From Dichetophora obliterata (lineage: Eukaryota; Arthropoda; Insecta; Diptera; Sciomyzidae): DNA of 64,000 nt. The stretch is from assembly GCA_963920525.1 (NCBI GenBank), contig OY986437.1:92714213-92778212 (forward strand), in the 5' to 3' direction. The notes below the pieces were generated by a model, which did no database searches, had not been told where the DNA came from, and saw only the letters and a program-made list of their open reading frames with translations. Below, in pieces: positions 34,276-47,051 of the stretch (position 1 is its first letter; the number at the start of each line of letters is the position of its first letter). Both the position numbers and the translations under genes were made by a program.

Positions 34276-36015
34276 ATATATATATATATATATGTATAAT
34301 ACATACATCAATATATTATCGTTTTTATCTTCCGCCAATTTTTCGCACTTCTAAAACTCAGGGCCATATTCGAACACTTCCGTAGACAACTACAAAAAAC
34401 ACATGCAACGCATGTGATCAGACTGATTAGGGACGACACATGAGTACCCCGAATTAGTCCACTGACAAGATTAGTTTTATCTATATGAAAATATCGCACT
34501 CCATTTTTAGCCAAGAGCTCTTTTCTGCTCTAAGCCCTCAACTAAGCCTTTTTGGTATTTCCCCACAAATATCTATCTGACGCCATATTAATACCCAACA
34601 GTTGAAGTTTGTCAAAACTTAATCCCACAAACAAATCTGCTGATTACCACCACACATTAAATTCACAATTCACAATATGAAACAAAGCCCGAGCCAGCCA
34701 TATTGAATTCCCATTGAAAAGCCTGACCATAAAAATCACTGTACTCAACATTCATAAAATGTTCAAGTGTCTAGGATTCAGTTAGCCATAAAATGCAAGC
34801 GTGATTGCAAAACATTAAATCATATTTTATTATAACTTTATTGATATAAACTTGGGTTAAATGGATGGTTTAGGTGTCGAGTTTCGATCGAGTGCAGAGG
34901 CACGACTTGCTTTTGTACATGCTAGATTAAAGGTAAATTTAAAAAAAAAAAAAATCCATTGTTTATACAGATAGTTGTACTTAGATTGATAAAGAGTGTT
35001 TATCGTGGCAACTTCATTGTTGTTGTTGTTGTATTGGTTAGTTTTAAGTTGTGTTGTGTTGTCTGATAAGGCACTGCAGTGGACGGCAGGTGGCTACAAA
35101 TCACTTAAGCCATTCTCGTTTGGCAGAGGGCATTAAAACTTTATATTGTTGTTTTTGGTTTTCATTTTTTGGTTTTTTTTCCGCTAATACTTAAGTTTTG
35201 TTTGGCACTAAGCACAGTCGTATACCTTGTATTTAGAAAAGCTAGTTCTTATCACATGATTATTGATTGCTAATGAAAATTATAAAATTAAAATATAATG
35301 AAATAGAATAATACATTGAAGGGCATTTACAGCGCATTTTTGTGCGTCAGTGAGTACAACACAAAATCAAAGTGATTTATAAGGGGCCCATATTAGCGGT
35401 TTATAAGAGGTTTATGATATGATTAGCAAAGTATTGAAGACTGCGATTATTTTTTTTTTTGCAATAATCAATTAACAAATTGACGTAGATAGTGTAAAAA
35501 ATTAAATAGTTCATAAAACTTGCGGAAAACGATGGAAGCTCTTAATTTTGGGTGTGGTGAAACAAGACCCATTCAAATTAGTAATATTTCGAATAAATAC
35601 AAATTTCTTGAAAAAGTTTGGATTTAAAAAAGCTTATTCCAGCGTATTAACTAAAAAAATCTTTAAATTTTAATAGAAAAAGAAAAATTTTTAAAACTAA
35701 ATTTCTGTTGTTCTCAAATTAGAAATGAGTACAGAAATTAGTACCGATTCTATAAATTTATTGCCTTTATTTAAAAAAATTTTTTTTTTGGAGATTTAAA
35801 TAGAAATATTTATAATGGTATCATATCACAATTTAACAATCATAGCTAATGTAGTTTTTTTCCTTTTTTGTTAAAACTGTCTGCCCTTGCCTTGCCGAAT
35901 ACACCATTTCTGAGATCAACGAGAACCTAATCAGCCCAGACCAACAGTTACGATTTCGAATATTTCTTTAAGGCCAGCAATATATGAAATCAAGGTTCAA
36001 AAATAAAAATTCTCG
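34276..36015. other. Intron sequence, no gene seen
   Basis: A short (TA)n tract at about 34274-34296 adjoins the palindromic element. GTT/TTG triplet runs lie near 35015-35045. Otherwise AT-rich sequence without support for a feature. Confidence 0.5.
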
Positions 36016-36510
36016 TGAATTTCGAGAGACGCTGAACTTTCAAGTCGCCCAAAAGAGTTTTTCACTCCAGAAATCGTCGATAAGATCTCTCGCAACCGTA
36101 AAGGAAACATAAATATACTGCAAGACACCAGAGACCAAGAACCAGTCAAGGCAGTGAACTTCTCTGGGTGAACGTGCACCAAAAGAGGCCAAGATGGGTC
36201 CGTTAGCCCACAAGATCATGGACAGCTATTTGACACATTTGATATTGATTTGAAGCAAAAACAACCACATTTGACGAAGTAAAAAGTGCTCTACCACCGT
36301 GATCACACGCAGCGGCGTACACGTCTGTAGTCGCCATTGCAAAAATCCATAAATTAGACTACGAACTGCTGCCTCATCGACCATATTCTTCAGATTAAGC
36401 CCCCTGCGACTATTTCGTATTTCCAAACCTGACAATATGGCACGGCCGTAAGAGATTTGGTTCGAATGAAGAGGTCATCACTGAAGGGAGCATTGGTTGG
36501 CTACATATTT
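36016..36510 (+). mobile_element. Mariner (DD34D type) relic
   Basis: Conceptual plus-strand reading with frameshifts gives RPKEFFTPEIVDKISRN-like sequence near 36040-36090, then TPETKNQSRQ and LGERAPKEAKM near 36120-36200, and YELLPHRPYSSD, APCDYFVFPNLTIWHGRKRF and EEVITEG near 36355-36490. The order and motifs are those of mariner transposases of the same broad type as the copy in the small dve intron. A large part between the helix-turn-helix and the catalytic core is deleted. No terminal repeats seen. Confidence 0.75.
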
Positions 36511-36884
36511 TTATAGCTTGGATATTTGAGAATATCGTCCTTAAAGGGTTTTTTGAAATTCGAAATACTTTAGGAGATATGGCTTTTTTGTCCAGCAATG
36601 TTTTCGCCAAAATGCGATTTGCTTAATTTGGCTACTTTTTGAATGCAACGGTTTGAAGCAACCACCGAATTTCGTTCAACGCGTTCTTTAGTAGGTAATA
36701 ACTTGTTTGTATACGCATTTTAAAAAAATTAATACACATTTTAGAGCTTAGGTATTCGAATGTTGGCAGCGTTTAGTTTGAGTCTTTACCGGATTGAACT
36801 TTAAATTGAGTCATAAACCGGACGCGCGCGCGTATGCGTTTTGAAAAGTAAAGTTTTGATAAAAATTTTTTTGTGCTAAAGACA

Positions 36885-37294
36885 ATGGATAGAAGAAGTA
36901 ATAGAAATACAAATAAAAGAAACACCGCTAGCAATCGAAAAACTCGTCCCTTGAAACTCCAGTTTCATGGTAACCAACACGAGAGAGATGAGGACACCGA
37001 ATTCACAAGTACATCGGCAAAAAAAATTTTAAAATAATGAAAACGAAGACATAAGCCTTAACAACAAAACGGAGAACTACATTTCAAATAATGAACCTAA
37101 TGCGCATCCCGTTTGGCAACGTCACATATGATTTCGCCATGTCTCGGAACGAAGAACGTTTTAAACGGTCCGAAGCCAAAACTCTGGCCGCATCAAAAGA
37201 ATGTAGAACTGCCCGAAGAGCACAAAGAGCCGCTGAGTCCTCATTTTTTGAAGAAGAGGAAGGAGTTCTTTATGGGACTGGCATTGCAGATTGA
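36885..37294 (+). pseudogene. Internally deleted Mutator-like (MULE) transposase
   Basis: ATG 36885 opens a 50-codon frame whose signature words LQFHGNQH and EFTSTSAKK are the N-terminus of the widespread insect Mutator-like transposase family. It ends in TAA at 37035. A second piece, about 37120-37294, reads ERFKRSEAKTLAASKECRTA, then RRAQRAAES and an acidic stretch, and ends LYGTGIAD with a stop, matching the family's C-terminus (GPGIAD-type end). Several hundred residues in between, including the catalytic core, are missing. This is how deletion derivatives of DNA transposons usually look. A CGCGCGCGCG run lies just upstream at about 36824. Recognition rests on memory of the family. Confidence 0.7.
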
Positions 37295-38072
37295 TATATG
37301 TAAGAATTTAAAAAAAAAAATTTTTATTGGCTAAAATTTTCTTTGAGTTTTTTCAAAATCACATTTTTGAACTTCGAAGACACTTTTCTTCGGTTATACT
37401 GAACCGATTTTTATGAAACCAAGTGCAATCGACGCAAAATTGTCAAATTTCTAAAACATGCGTGCTCAAATTTTTCACTTAAATTTTTTTTTTGATGCAA
37501 AAAAATAACTTCAAACTTAAACGCATTTATCTCGAAACCACGTTTTTCGAGCTTGCGGCCCAGATTGCCGTTATTTGTGAACCGGTTTTGTTAAAACAAA
37601 GTGCAGTCGACTCAAAATTTTCATTATTCTGATCTTTACCTCAATCACAATTTTAAACAATTTTTTCCTATTTTTTTTTTTACACTAAACTGCAAAAAAA
37701 AAGACCCAAAATAGGTTTTTCTTTTCTCAATGACAGCTATTTTATAAAAAATAATCGCAAAATTATGATTGAGGTCGGAACCGGAATTGCATCTGTACTG
37801 AATCTAACGCCGTTTACTTTTTCCATTTCAGATGATCCGAAGTCGAGTTACCGGGCCGCAAGCAGCATACTTTTTTTCGACGCCCAACTTTAAAGGCCTA
37901 CATGTTTTTAAACAATCCTCGTACAAAGGATAGAATTTTTTATTTAATTTAATATGTTCTTATTACAAAAAAAAAAAACAAAACAGAATTTAAATAACTC
38001 GTTTTTAAATGAGAAGTTTTTTAAAAAGGTTCCAAAAATAGCCTTCCAACAAGGAATACTACCTAAAACAAA
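37295..38072. other. Probable 3' non-coding part of the Mutator-like derivative
   Basis: Two blocks with similar wording lie near 37375-37440 and 37520-37620: CGAACCACG/CGAAACCACG-type words, then GAACCGATTTT/GAACCGGTTTT and AAACAAAGTGCAGTCGAC / AAACCAAGTGCAATCGAC. They look like imprecise repeats in a transposon 3' region. No gene is seen. Confidence 0.4.
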
Positions 38073-38234
38073 CGCCCATGTCGAAGGCTTTGATTAAAAC
38101 TATTACAGTGAAACTTCCCTAACTCGAAGTATCAAGAGACCAGAATTTAGCTTCGCCCATGTCGAAGGCCTTGATTAAAACTATTACAGTGAAACTTCTC
38201 TAACTCGAAGTATCAAGAGACCAGAATTTAGCTT
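38073..38234. repeat. 81-bp tandem duplication across the left end of a pogo-like element
   Basis: Two near-identical units, 38073-38153 and 38154-38234, each carry CGCCCATGTCGAAGG, flank sequence and the terminal repeat CAGTGAAACTTC. The duplication therefore includes both host flank and transposon end and happened after insertion. Confidence 0.9.
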
Positions 38235-38850
38235 CGGGTTACGGAAAATTTGAGTTATAGAATAAAATGTTATGTAAATAAATTATTTTTTGTCTGCGTA
38301 GTGATTTCTTTCCAAAATTGTTGGTGGTGGAATGTCTTCAACTTCATCATCATCAGATTTATAACTTTCATACAGTCGTTAAATCAATAAGCATCTTCTT
38401 GAATACTGTAAAATGAGTTACATTTACCTTGCAAATTCAAAAAAATATCTTTACTTACACAAAACATGTACCAACAAAATACAGACAGCACAAGATACAA
38501 TAACTTTTATATCCTTCAGTACAAGCTAACAAAGATGTCATGAAATTTTTTTACATGCGGTTGCAGCGCAATGCTCCGACGAAGTCAATTCTTCGAATTA
38601 CAACACACAAAGAAATATTGAAGTTTTTGTAAGTGAGACAAATTTGAGTTATGGAGATGAATATGCATGAAAGTCTTCCTAACACAAATGAGATTTCGGT
38701 TCGAATTGAAGAAAAATTTGAGTTAGGGAAATTCGACTTATAGATATCAAAATCTAAGGAAAATGTGTTGAATAAGCAAAAAGCACAAATACTAGTTCGA
38801 GATATGGAGAATTTTGAGTTGCGAAAGTTCGAGTTAAGGAAGTTTCAATG
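38106..38850. mobile_element. Non-autonomous pogo/Tigger-like element
   Basis: The left end CAGTGAAACTTCCCTAACTC (38106, repeated at 38187) and the right end, reverse-complemented CATTGAAACTTCCTTAACTC (38850), are flanked by TA. CAGT-type termini with CTC-AACTCGAA words are typical of pogo/Tigger elements. Words like TTTGAGTTA(T/G)GG recur internally near both ends. No transposase frame. Confidence 0.7.
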
Positions 38851-38852
38851 TA

Positions 38853-40519
38853 TTTGGAAGGAATAGATAAATGAGACTACTATGTTAAGAAGGAAAACTT
38901 TCGCTTTTTTGCTGTAAAAATACCTTTTGTTAAAATAATCACTTAACTTAACGAATTGCCTTGTATTTAGGGCATTTATTTAGGGATTACCAAATACTTC
39001 TTTGTTAGTTGCTATTATTTTTAAGCCTTAAAAAATGTATTTAATTGTATTACAAACAAAATGAAAATAAAAAAATTTAGACAATGCTTAGAATCACTAA
39101 AAATATTTAAGCGAAATTTTGCCATCTCTCTATAATCAGCATTTTCTATGGAACATTTTTAAAAATATTCTAAATTGATAAAGTTGCTATATTAAATCTA
39201 TATAAGTACTTAATAAAGTAAAAAATTTCTTATTACAGTCAAATCTGGATATAAAAGACTTTTTTTACACGGACTACTCTAAACTTTAAACTTTAGTGAC
39301 CAACCGAAAATCTCTAAATATTAACAAAATAGTAACTGACAATAAAAAGAATAAAAATAATAAAATAAAATGTAGGCAAAAAAAAAATCAATTTTTTGAA
39401 AAAATTCAATCTCGAAAATTCGAAAATCTGAGTAGAATAGGATTTAAAAAAAAATTATTAAATATATCCAGATTCTACTGTACTTTGGTAATTTAAAAAA
39501 CATTAGTTTTTTGACATAAAAAATGAGATATATTAACCAAAAAAGTGGGCAAAAGTTGTCTCTGTTGTAAAAATTTTTAATTGGAATTGGTATATTTTAC
39601 GCTCTTCCAGTTGACATTGCATTTGTTAGCAAAAATTGCTGCAGTTCCAGAAGAGAAAATCTGAAAAAATCAATTGAAATGCAGAAATGATCAAGTAAAA
39701 GTCAGAATAGGTAATTTATATATTCGACGAATTTTCTCATTCAAACACCTCATAATGCTTAGATAATATCCTTTATTTAATATAATATTTGACCTTCTGG
39801 CAAGAAAATTGACTGTCTGTTCAAGTGTGTATTTTATATTTTCCATTTCCCATGCTCTCTTAACAGAATGTTATTCAGAAAAGATATGTTCAAATTAAAA
39901 AAATCGTAATTAAAAAATTCAAAATACATACATTAAAGTTCAGAAAAGATTAATTGAAGTTCTCAAAAAGGTAAGTGGGATAGTAATGTTAGGAGTAATG
40001 GTAATGGTAGTCGATATGGTTAAGGAAATCTTAACGGTTATACCAATAGCAATGATTATGATAATGTTTGATTTTAATTTCTGTTGTACACCTGAATTTA
40101 AATTAGTCGTGTATGAATTTAAATTGATTTATTCTAAATTTTAATTGATCTATTCCAAATTTCAAATGGTATTTCTGAATTTGAATTGATATATAAATTA
40201 AAAAAACAATTAACCCAAGTAACAATTTTAGCCATATATTAATTCTTACAGAGCTTATAGTGCTATTTTATATAGCAGAAAGCTTTAACTATAGCTTTAG
40301 TCACGGTACAAAAGCTCTTGCAGAGAATATATAAGGCTACTTTCTTGAGTTTAAAAGCACTCTTTTTGCTTCATATTAAGAGTAGAAGTAGCTGTCAGCT
40401 ATTAAAAGAGTCCCTGTCAAACCCAAATAAGAGCTCTTGCAAAGCTCTTTTTTATTATTTGTTTAAGTATGTATGTGTTAAAAATAAACTCTATATAAAC
40501 ATATAAGAATTGATAAGGG
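38853..40519. other. Intron sequence, no gene seen
   Basis: AT-rich. Near 40080-40200 the words GAATTTAAATTGAT and AATTTCAAATGG recur in short imprecise repeats that continue at 41490-41550; no ends could be set. Confidence 0.4.
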
Positions 40520-40675
40520 CATGGTAGAAGAATACAGGTAGATGCACCAGATGAGAGCATACGGCCGGAAATGTCAAAACGAAGTAAAAGTTTTTATTTA
40601 TTTTCTTTTGTTTCCATTCGCCACACAGCTAAATTTGACAGACATGGCAGTATCTTCCTCTATCCTTATACCATG
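40520..40675. mobile_element. 156-bp MITE, copy 1 of the CATGGTAG family
   Basis: The left end CATGGTAGAAGAATACAGGT and the right end (ATACCATG) are inverted repeats, flanked on both sides by GATAAGGG (40512-40519 and 40676-40683), a perfect 8-bp duplication. Its interior is the inverted counterpart of copy 2 at 49098-49280, for example GCCACACAGCTAAATTTGAC. No coding capacity. Confidence 0.9.
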
Positions 40676-40683
40676 GATAAGGG

Positions 40684-41666
40684 TTTGTGATGATTAGAAT
40701 GACAAAAAAATTAAAGTATATCAGACAAAAAATATGTTCGTGTATTCGTTACATGCTGCGAATTTCGGTGCGCTTTTTAATTTATCGGAAACGCGAATGT
40801 CGTACATCGAAAAACTACAACGGGCTTAAAAAATAATTAAAATTAAGAAATGTTTATTATTTAAAAAGAGTTAAAACATTTTTAACATTCCTTAAAATCA
40901 ACTAAAAATTATTGAATTACTTTATTCTTAAATAAAAATATCATACAAATCAGCAATTTTATTTAAAAAAATATTGTAAACTATAAAATTTAACTTTCTT
41001 CAACTCCCAAGTTTTTCTATTTTTTATACGATCGCCATTTTTTCCAAAGAAGCTCTTTATAATATTGTTTAATCACTTGTTATTCCCAAAAATTTAATGC
41101 ATTAATTTACAGTATTTACATATATTAGCTTTAAAAATGTAATAAAAAATAAATTTTAAAGCAAACATTGTACTTAATCTACGGGTTTCAAACCAGCTCT
41201 ATATATTTGTTACTTTCAAAGAACCTTTACAGAGCAAATAATCAATTTTTGAGCTCTGCTCTTTTGCAGATAATATAAAATCCTTTACAGAGCTGTATAA
41301 ATTATAAGAGCTCAAAATGGTAAAAAAATCATATATCAAGCATATAATTTAAAATTAAAAGCAATTTGTTGCAAACAAAGCTGCGGAAAAGCTTTAACTA
41401 CATATTATTCACCTATAGAACACTTTTAGAGCTCACTCGCACCTAGTTGCTCCAACAATGTTACTTGGGTATTCTAATTTCAAATGGATTTCTGATTATT
41501 CATTATTTAATTCCGAATTTCAATCGATATTTTCTGAATTACAATACGATATGGAGTAGACATTTAAGGGTAGAATAATTAAAGCCGTTTTTGTAAAAGT
41601 TTTGCGATTATATCACGTTTTGTTGCTGAGTTATTCAAATTAGCGAATATGATTACGTTGAAAGCA
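40684..41666. other. Intron sequence, no gene seen
   Basis: AT-rich, with AGAGCTC-type words recurring at 40240-40450 and 41215-41440 (AAGAGCTCTT, CAGAGCT), suggesting an old repeat interrupted by other insertions. Confidence 0.4.
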
Positions 41667-44468
41667 TCTTCTTATATATAAAAATGGATGTATGTATGTG
41701 GGTATGTGGGTATGTGGGTGGGTATGTGGCTATATCACGTATAGACTCCAAAACCGCTGAACCGATCTTTATGAAATTTTCAGGGAAAATAAAGCCACAT
41801 CTTGAGAGTGTTCCTGTGAGGTTTGGTAACAATTGGAGAAGGGGGCGTGGTACCTCCCATACAAGCCAAATTTGCTCCATCGATCACAAACCAAAAAAAG
41901 GATATATATCAGGCGGTTTCAATCGTAAAAAAACTAAGATTTGGTAATTTTGTTCAGATGGTTAGTGTCGGTAACTGAACAAAAAATGGGCGTGGTCGTA
42001 AAATAAATACGCCCACTTTTTCGAAATCATGGCAATTCCAGAGTTCTATACACTTTTACAGTGAAACTTACTGTATAGGTGCTCCAAGAGGCGGTCACTA
42101 TATATAAATGTTTTCACGCCCACTTTTACCGCCCACAAATCAATGTCTATATATATAAAAAGCAAAACGATGTGTGATGTCTATAGACTCCAAAACTACT
42201 AAACCGATTGACCTGAAATTTTGGCAGCCGATTTGTTTCAGGTACGAGATGGTTATGGGGAAAAATGTGCCACACCCCCCCCCTTAACTTAAATGACTTA
42301 AATTTGGTACTTTGGTTTGTGAAGTTACTGACAGTAACTGTACGAAAAATTGGTTTCCACCCCCCTTTTTGCGCCCACAAATCAGTGAAAATGCTATATT
42401 TCAAGCAGTTTTGGCCGTATGAGAATTACATGTGATACCTAAGTTTGTATGGCTACTTTCGGCAACTGAACTAAAAAAAGGCGTCATCGCTATATAGCCA
42501 CACCCACACCCACTTTTTGAGAAATCATTAAAACTGACTACTGGGTCTATTGAGCTAAAATGTTGCTTTAGTTTGTACGGTTACTGTCAGCAACTGTACT
42601 AAAAATTGTAAAATTTTACTGCCCACAAACCAATGAAAACGTTTTATTTCAACGATTTGTATCGTGTTGGACAAAAATTTTGTAATTCAGTTCATATGGT
42701 TACTCTCGGCAAGTGCACTAAAAATAGGCCTGTCCCACTTTAGTTAAACTGACTTTTCGGGGGGTCAGCGTAGAGTGAAGCAAAGTGCGCCAGGCTTTAG
42801 CTAAATTGAGATAAAATTTTGGCAGTCGATTTGTTTCGTGTACGAGATGGTTTAAGGGAAATAATTTTGCCGCACCCCTTTTTACCGCTTACAAAACAAC
42901 AAAAATTCTATATTTCAAACAGTTTTGATTGTATTTGACTAAAGTTTGGTAATTTAATTCATATGGTTACTTTTGGCAGTTATACTGAAAATGGTGAATA
43001 TTTTTCGCATTTCTTGACATTTTCGTATATGGCATTAAGGCGGTCTGGGGCCGAACAACGTCTGCCGAGGAATACAAGTCTTATGTAACCACTCTTGATG
43101 TAACCACTAACTGCAAAAGCGGGTCGACCGATTTAAACGGAAATTTTAGGGTACTATGCCTGGCATCATACAATGAAATCAATTAAAAATTGCACATCGG
43201 CGTACCTTTCATATGACATAGCATTTATTTGCAAAAATTCTTCCAGCTAAGCGCAAAAATTATTTTACTGGTTTTGTCATCAAAACAACAAGGGTACCCT
43301 TTCTGATTTTTTTTGCGAAATTTATTTGTTCCAAAATGTTTTTATATTTTTTACAAAAAGTCAAAAATAATTTATGTGAAAATTACCCCTATATCTCTTT
43401 CCAATCAAATTTACAACATTTGCTGCCAAAGCCTATATCTCAAATAATCAAAATTTATGACTAAAAATCTATTTTTTCATACAATTGACAATCTATAGTA
43501 ATAAAACTCATTTTCTGTTTGTTTGTTTGTTTGGCCTTTTTACAAATCTAAACGGCCCAACAAATTTTGCTCAAACTAGGTGCACATATTAAATGTATTC
43601 TAACTTAAAATGTTACATACTTATTTTTTGCCACGCCCCCTCCAAACTTTTTCAACTAACGGCAATTTTGTTATTATAATAATTTTTTATCGGAGTTTTT
43701 TTTTTTAATTTAAAAAAATTTCTGTTATTTTGGCATCAAAAACACTCACATACACTCAAAATTGTAGAAATTTTCAGTACAACGACTTTTTCATAAAACA
43801 TCGTTACCAAAGAATGAGAAAAAACGCCATGAAAATCAAAGTATGGTCTTTGGATGCAAATATCTCCTCTGTCCATTAATATATTTGATTCAAATTTTTT
43901 TGTTCAAAAGTTCAATAAATATACTTTACAAAAATGGGTTGAACTGTACCTTTTAGTCAGTGAAACTATGTTTTATAATTATGTCAAAAAAGGTCCAAAA
44001 TATTGACTTTTTACTCAAAAAATTACTCAAAAATTGTTTTTGTTGTAAAAATGAAATCAATTAAAAATTGCACATCTGACTAACTTTCATATGCCATAGC
44101 ATTTATTTGCAAAAATTTTTCCAGCTAAGCGCAAAAATTATTTTAATGTTTTTGTCATCAAAACAACAAGGTACACCCTTTGATTTTTTTGGCGAAATTT
44201 ATTTTTTTCAAAATGTTGTTTTTATATCTTTTACAAAAAATTCAAGTCTTAAAAGTAATTTATGTGAAAAAATTACCCCAATATCTCTTTCCAATCAAAA
44301 GTAATGGCTTTTATGATTAAGTTACTTTATGATTTATCGAATAGCTTTGGAATTATAGGTAGCACAGAGTTAGTATTTAACCACAATTTAAACATGCTAT
44401 GTACAATGTTAACATTTGATGGGTGTTTGGAAACGGGGCGGGGCAGCAACGCGCCGGGTTTCAGCTAG
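41667..44468 (+). mobile_element. Helitron-type element A (non-autonomous, 2.8 kb, composite)
   Basis: The 5' end TCTTCTTATATATAAAAATG follows an A (41666). The 3' end, GCGCCGGGTTTCAGCTAG, precedes a T (44469). Helitrons begin with TC, end with CTRR, insert between A and T and make no duplication. Additional 5'-end-like starts lie inside at about 42147 (TCTATATATATAAAAAGC) and 43493 (TCTATAGTAATAAAACTC), so it seems built of several copies. The block CCGATnnnnnTGAAATTTT near the 5' ends is common in insect Helitrons. No Rep/helicase frame. Confidence 0.65.
43169..44298. repeat. Direct repeat of about 250 bp inside Helitron A
   Basis: 43169-43409 and 44050-44298 are close copies (for example ATGAAATCAATTAAAAATTG and CCAGCTAAGCGCAAAAATTA), 881 bp apart. 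Related sequence also precedes the 3' end of Helitron B near 53960-54180. This fits two copies of one Helitron 3' part joined in a single element. Confidence 0.8.
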
Positions 44469-44469
44469 T

Positions 44470-47050
44470 AGGTCATAAAATTTGACAAGAGCACGATCAA
44501 GATCTAAGGACGAAATTTCACATAGTTTAAAAAATTAGTAAAATTGAGTGTGTAAATAAATCGAATAATTTTGACATGCAAAAAAATTACTTATGTGAGC
44601 TAAACCAGAAATATCTTTAGATCATGATTCAATCAGAATAAAGTTAAGTTTATATTTGACATATCCTTATTTTATGTAAACAAACACATATTCTCTCTCT
44701 GAAATTAATGACAACCGGGGTTGTGTAGTCTTCTCAAAAAACAAGTATAATTTCAGTGTTTTGGTGCGTCTTTTTTTAAAAAAAGTAGTTCTTCTTTTGC
44801 TACACTTTTTTAAAAAATACTGCTTTTTTCATTACACTTAAGGGAGATTGAAGGCAAAATCTCTTAAAATTAAGGTAATTTTTGAAGATGTTTTTTAAAA
44901 AAGTATAATATATATTCGAAAAACTTTATTTGCGTGTTAATTTTACATCATCAGTTTAAGTAACAAAATTTTCTATAATATATTCTGTATATATAAAGAT
45001 GAACAGCTCAAAATCGTTTTTAAACAAACAAAAAAATATGCATTTGAAAATCGACTTTTGAATGCACATATTTTACCAAAATGGAAAGAAAATTAAGAAA
45101 AGCGACGAAAAAGTAGTAAAATTTATATTATTTTAAACAATACTGTTTCGTGGATTCGACTCGCGTCAATTCAACAGCGAGATCGTGAAGTGCGGCCAGT
45201 CAGTAACAACTATAATCGTCCATCTTAAATGATGTGACTTTTACTGTTAAATATTCCGTTTTAACAACAATATTGGAAAAAACCTAATACATACTATTTA
45301 AACAACAACAATTCAAATATAACTTAAAAAATATAATACACAAAAATGTGTATTAAATAATATAATCATAAATTTGTGATCAAAAGCCACAATAAGAACT
45401 TCGTGTTCATGGTAGTTTTTTATCGCTGTGAATGCTATTCTGTCGTTTAGCATTTTTTAAGAAGAAGAAGAATACTGTTGCGTGTAAAAACTAGAAAAAT
45501 TTTACAAAAACGCTTATTTTGGTAAAAGTTATATAGAAGTACATTACGAACAGATTAAAATGAAAATCTGTTTAAAAAACTATGTTTCAATAAAAACGCG
45601 TTCAAAGTTACTCTAATTAGTTAAAAGTACTCTGGCGCACCGGGTTTTAAGCACTGTAGAATCTAAATTATAAGCTGATTCGATTGATTTTTTACATTGT
45701 TTTCAATAGTTTTACAACAATAATCAATTAAAAAAAAAAATAAATATTAAAAAATTGTTTACCTAAATTCTCTTTTAATATTTTGTTATATTTTGTTATT
45801 CTGAATTAAGTAAGGAATCCTGTTCGCTGTGCAAATATAACTAATAATAGACTAGTTTCAGTGTTTTTGTTTTAAAACTAAATAAATGAAGAAGTAAGTC
45901 TTAATTTAATTTAATTTATATTTAAGTAACTATATTAATACTGTTTGTAACAAAGAACTACAAAAAGTTTGAATTGCATAAATTTTATAATGAAAACCGT
46001 GTTTTCAGTACATTCTTTAATTCAAAGCTTAAAGTTTTGGAAATATTCGCATGCAAGGATTATTAATTTTCTGTGTACTGTGTTGGTAAATATTACTTTT
46101 ATTCTTTTTTTAAAAACTCGTAATATAATTTTGAGTCAAAACAAATAAGTTATAGAAAATGTAGTATAAAACGTAGTAGTCAAATGTGCCTTTGGATATT
46201 TCGTACAATGAAAAAGTTTCATATTCATGCAACCAAGTGCTTATTTTGAAATAAAAAAATTACTCTTTTGCTCTCCTCGCATTATTAGGGTATCTAAGTT
46301 CATTCTTGTGAGTAAACGTCAAATGGCTGCATAACCTATATGATTGAATCATGCTTTAGATGAATATGTTTCTTGAGATAATGACTACTGAAATCAGCTG
46401 AGATTTTTGCAACAGTATTTTTTTAACCTCTAAAATTTTTTCTATTGTGTCACAGGGCTGTTATCATTAATTATGCCGATAGTTAATTTCAGCATATACC
46501 TTAACTGTGTACCGATTCTTTTAATGTCTTCAATAAATTAAGTCTTTATTATTTACAAGGGGTCTTTAAAACCCCCTCCTCTCCACCCTCCCCGCACTCG
46601 ACCCACACACACACTTAACACACTACTACAAAATCTACCACTTCAAACACACACTCAACTAAAAAAGGATTAGTTAAGTGAACCAAATAAAATGCTGCCA
46701 TCTTAGAGGCTTATGTATTAAGAGTTGAAATCATCAGACGTAGCAGCTTTTGTAGTTCACAACCTAAATAAATCTCGAAACTTTAGTCTCAGATTTATTA
46801 TGTAAAATAATTTCATCAAAGCTTCTGCACTACTCATATAAATTATTTTTGAGCAGGCTTTTATTATAATCTGCATTACGAACATAGCAACAAACACATA
46901 ATATATGTTCGTAGCAACAAAGATAACAATTTTCATTCATAGTTCTAGAACGATTCAGTAGTCCACGTGGTGAAGAAATCTTTTATGAATCAGCCACGAT
47001 TTTTCTTAAACTTTGACGAAACATTCTGATTTCAGCAAACATTTCATTAA
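44470..47050. other. Intron sequence, no gene seen
   Basis: AT-rich. A pyrimidine/C-rich block lies at about 46572-46660 (CCCCCTCCTCTCCACCCTCC, then ACACACAC). No coding signal. Confidence 0.5.
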
Positions 47051-47051
47051 A

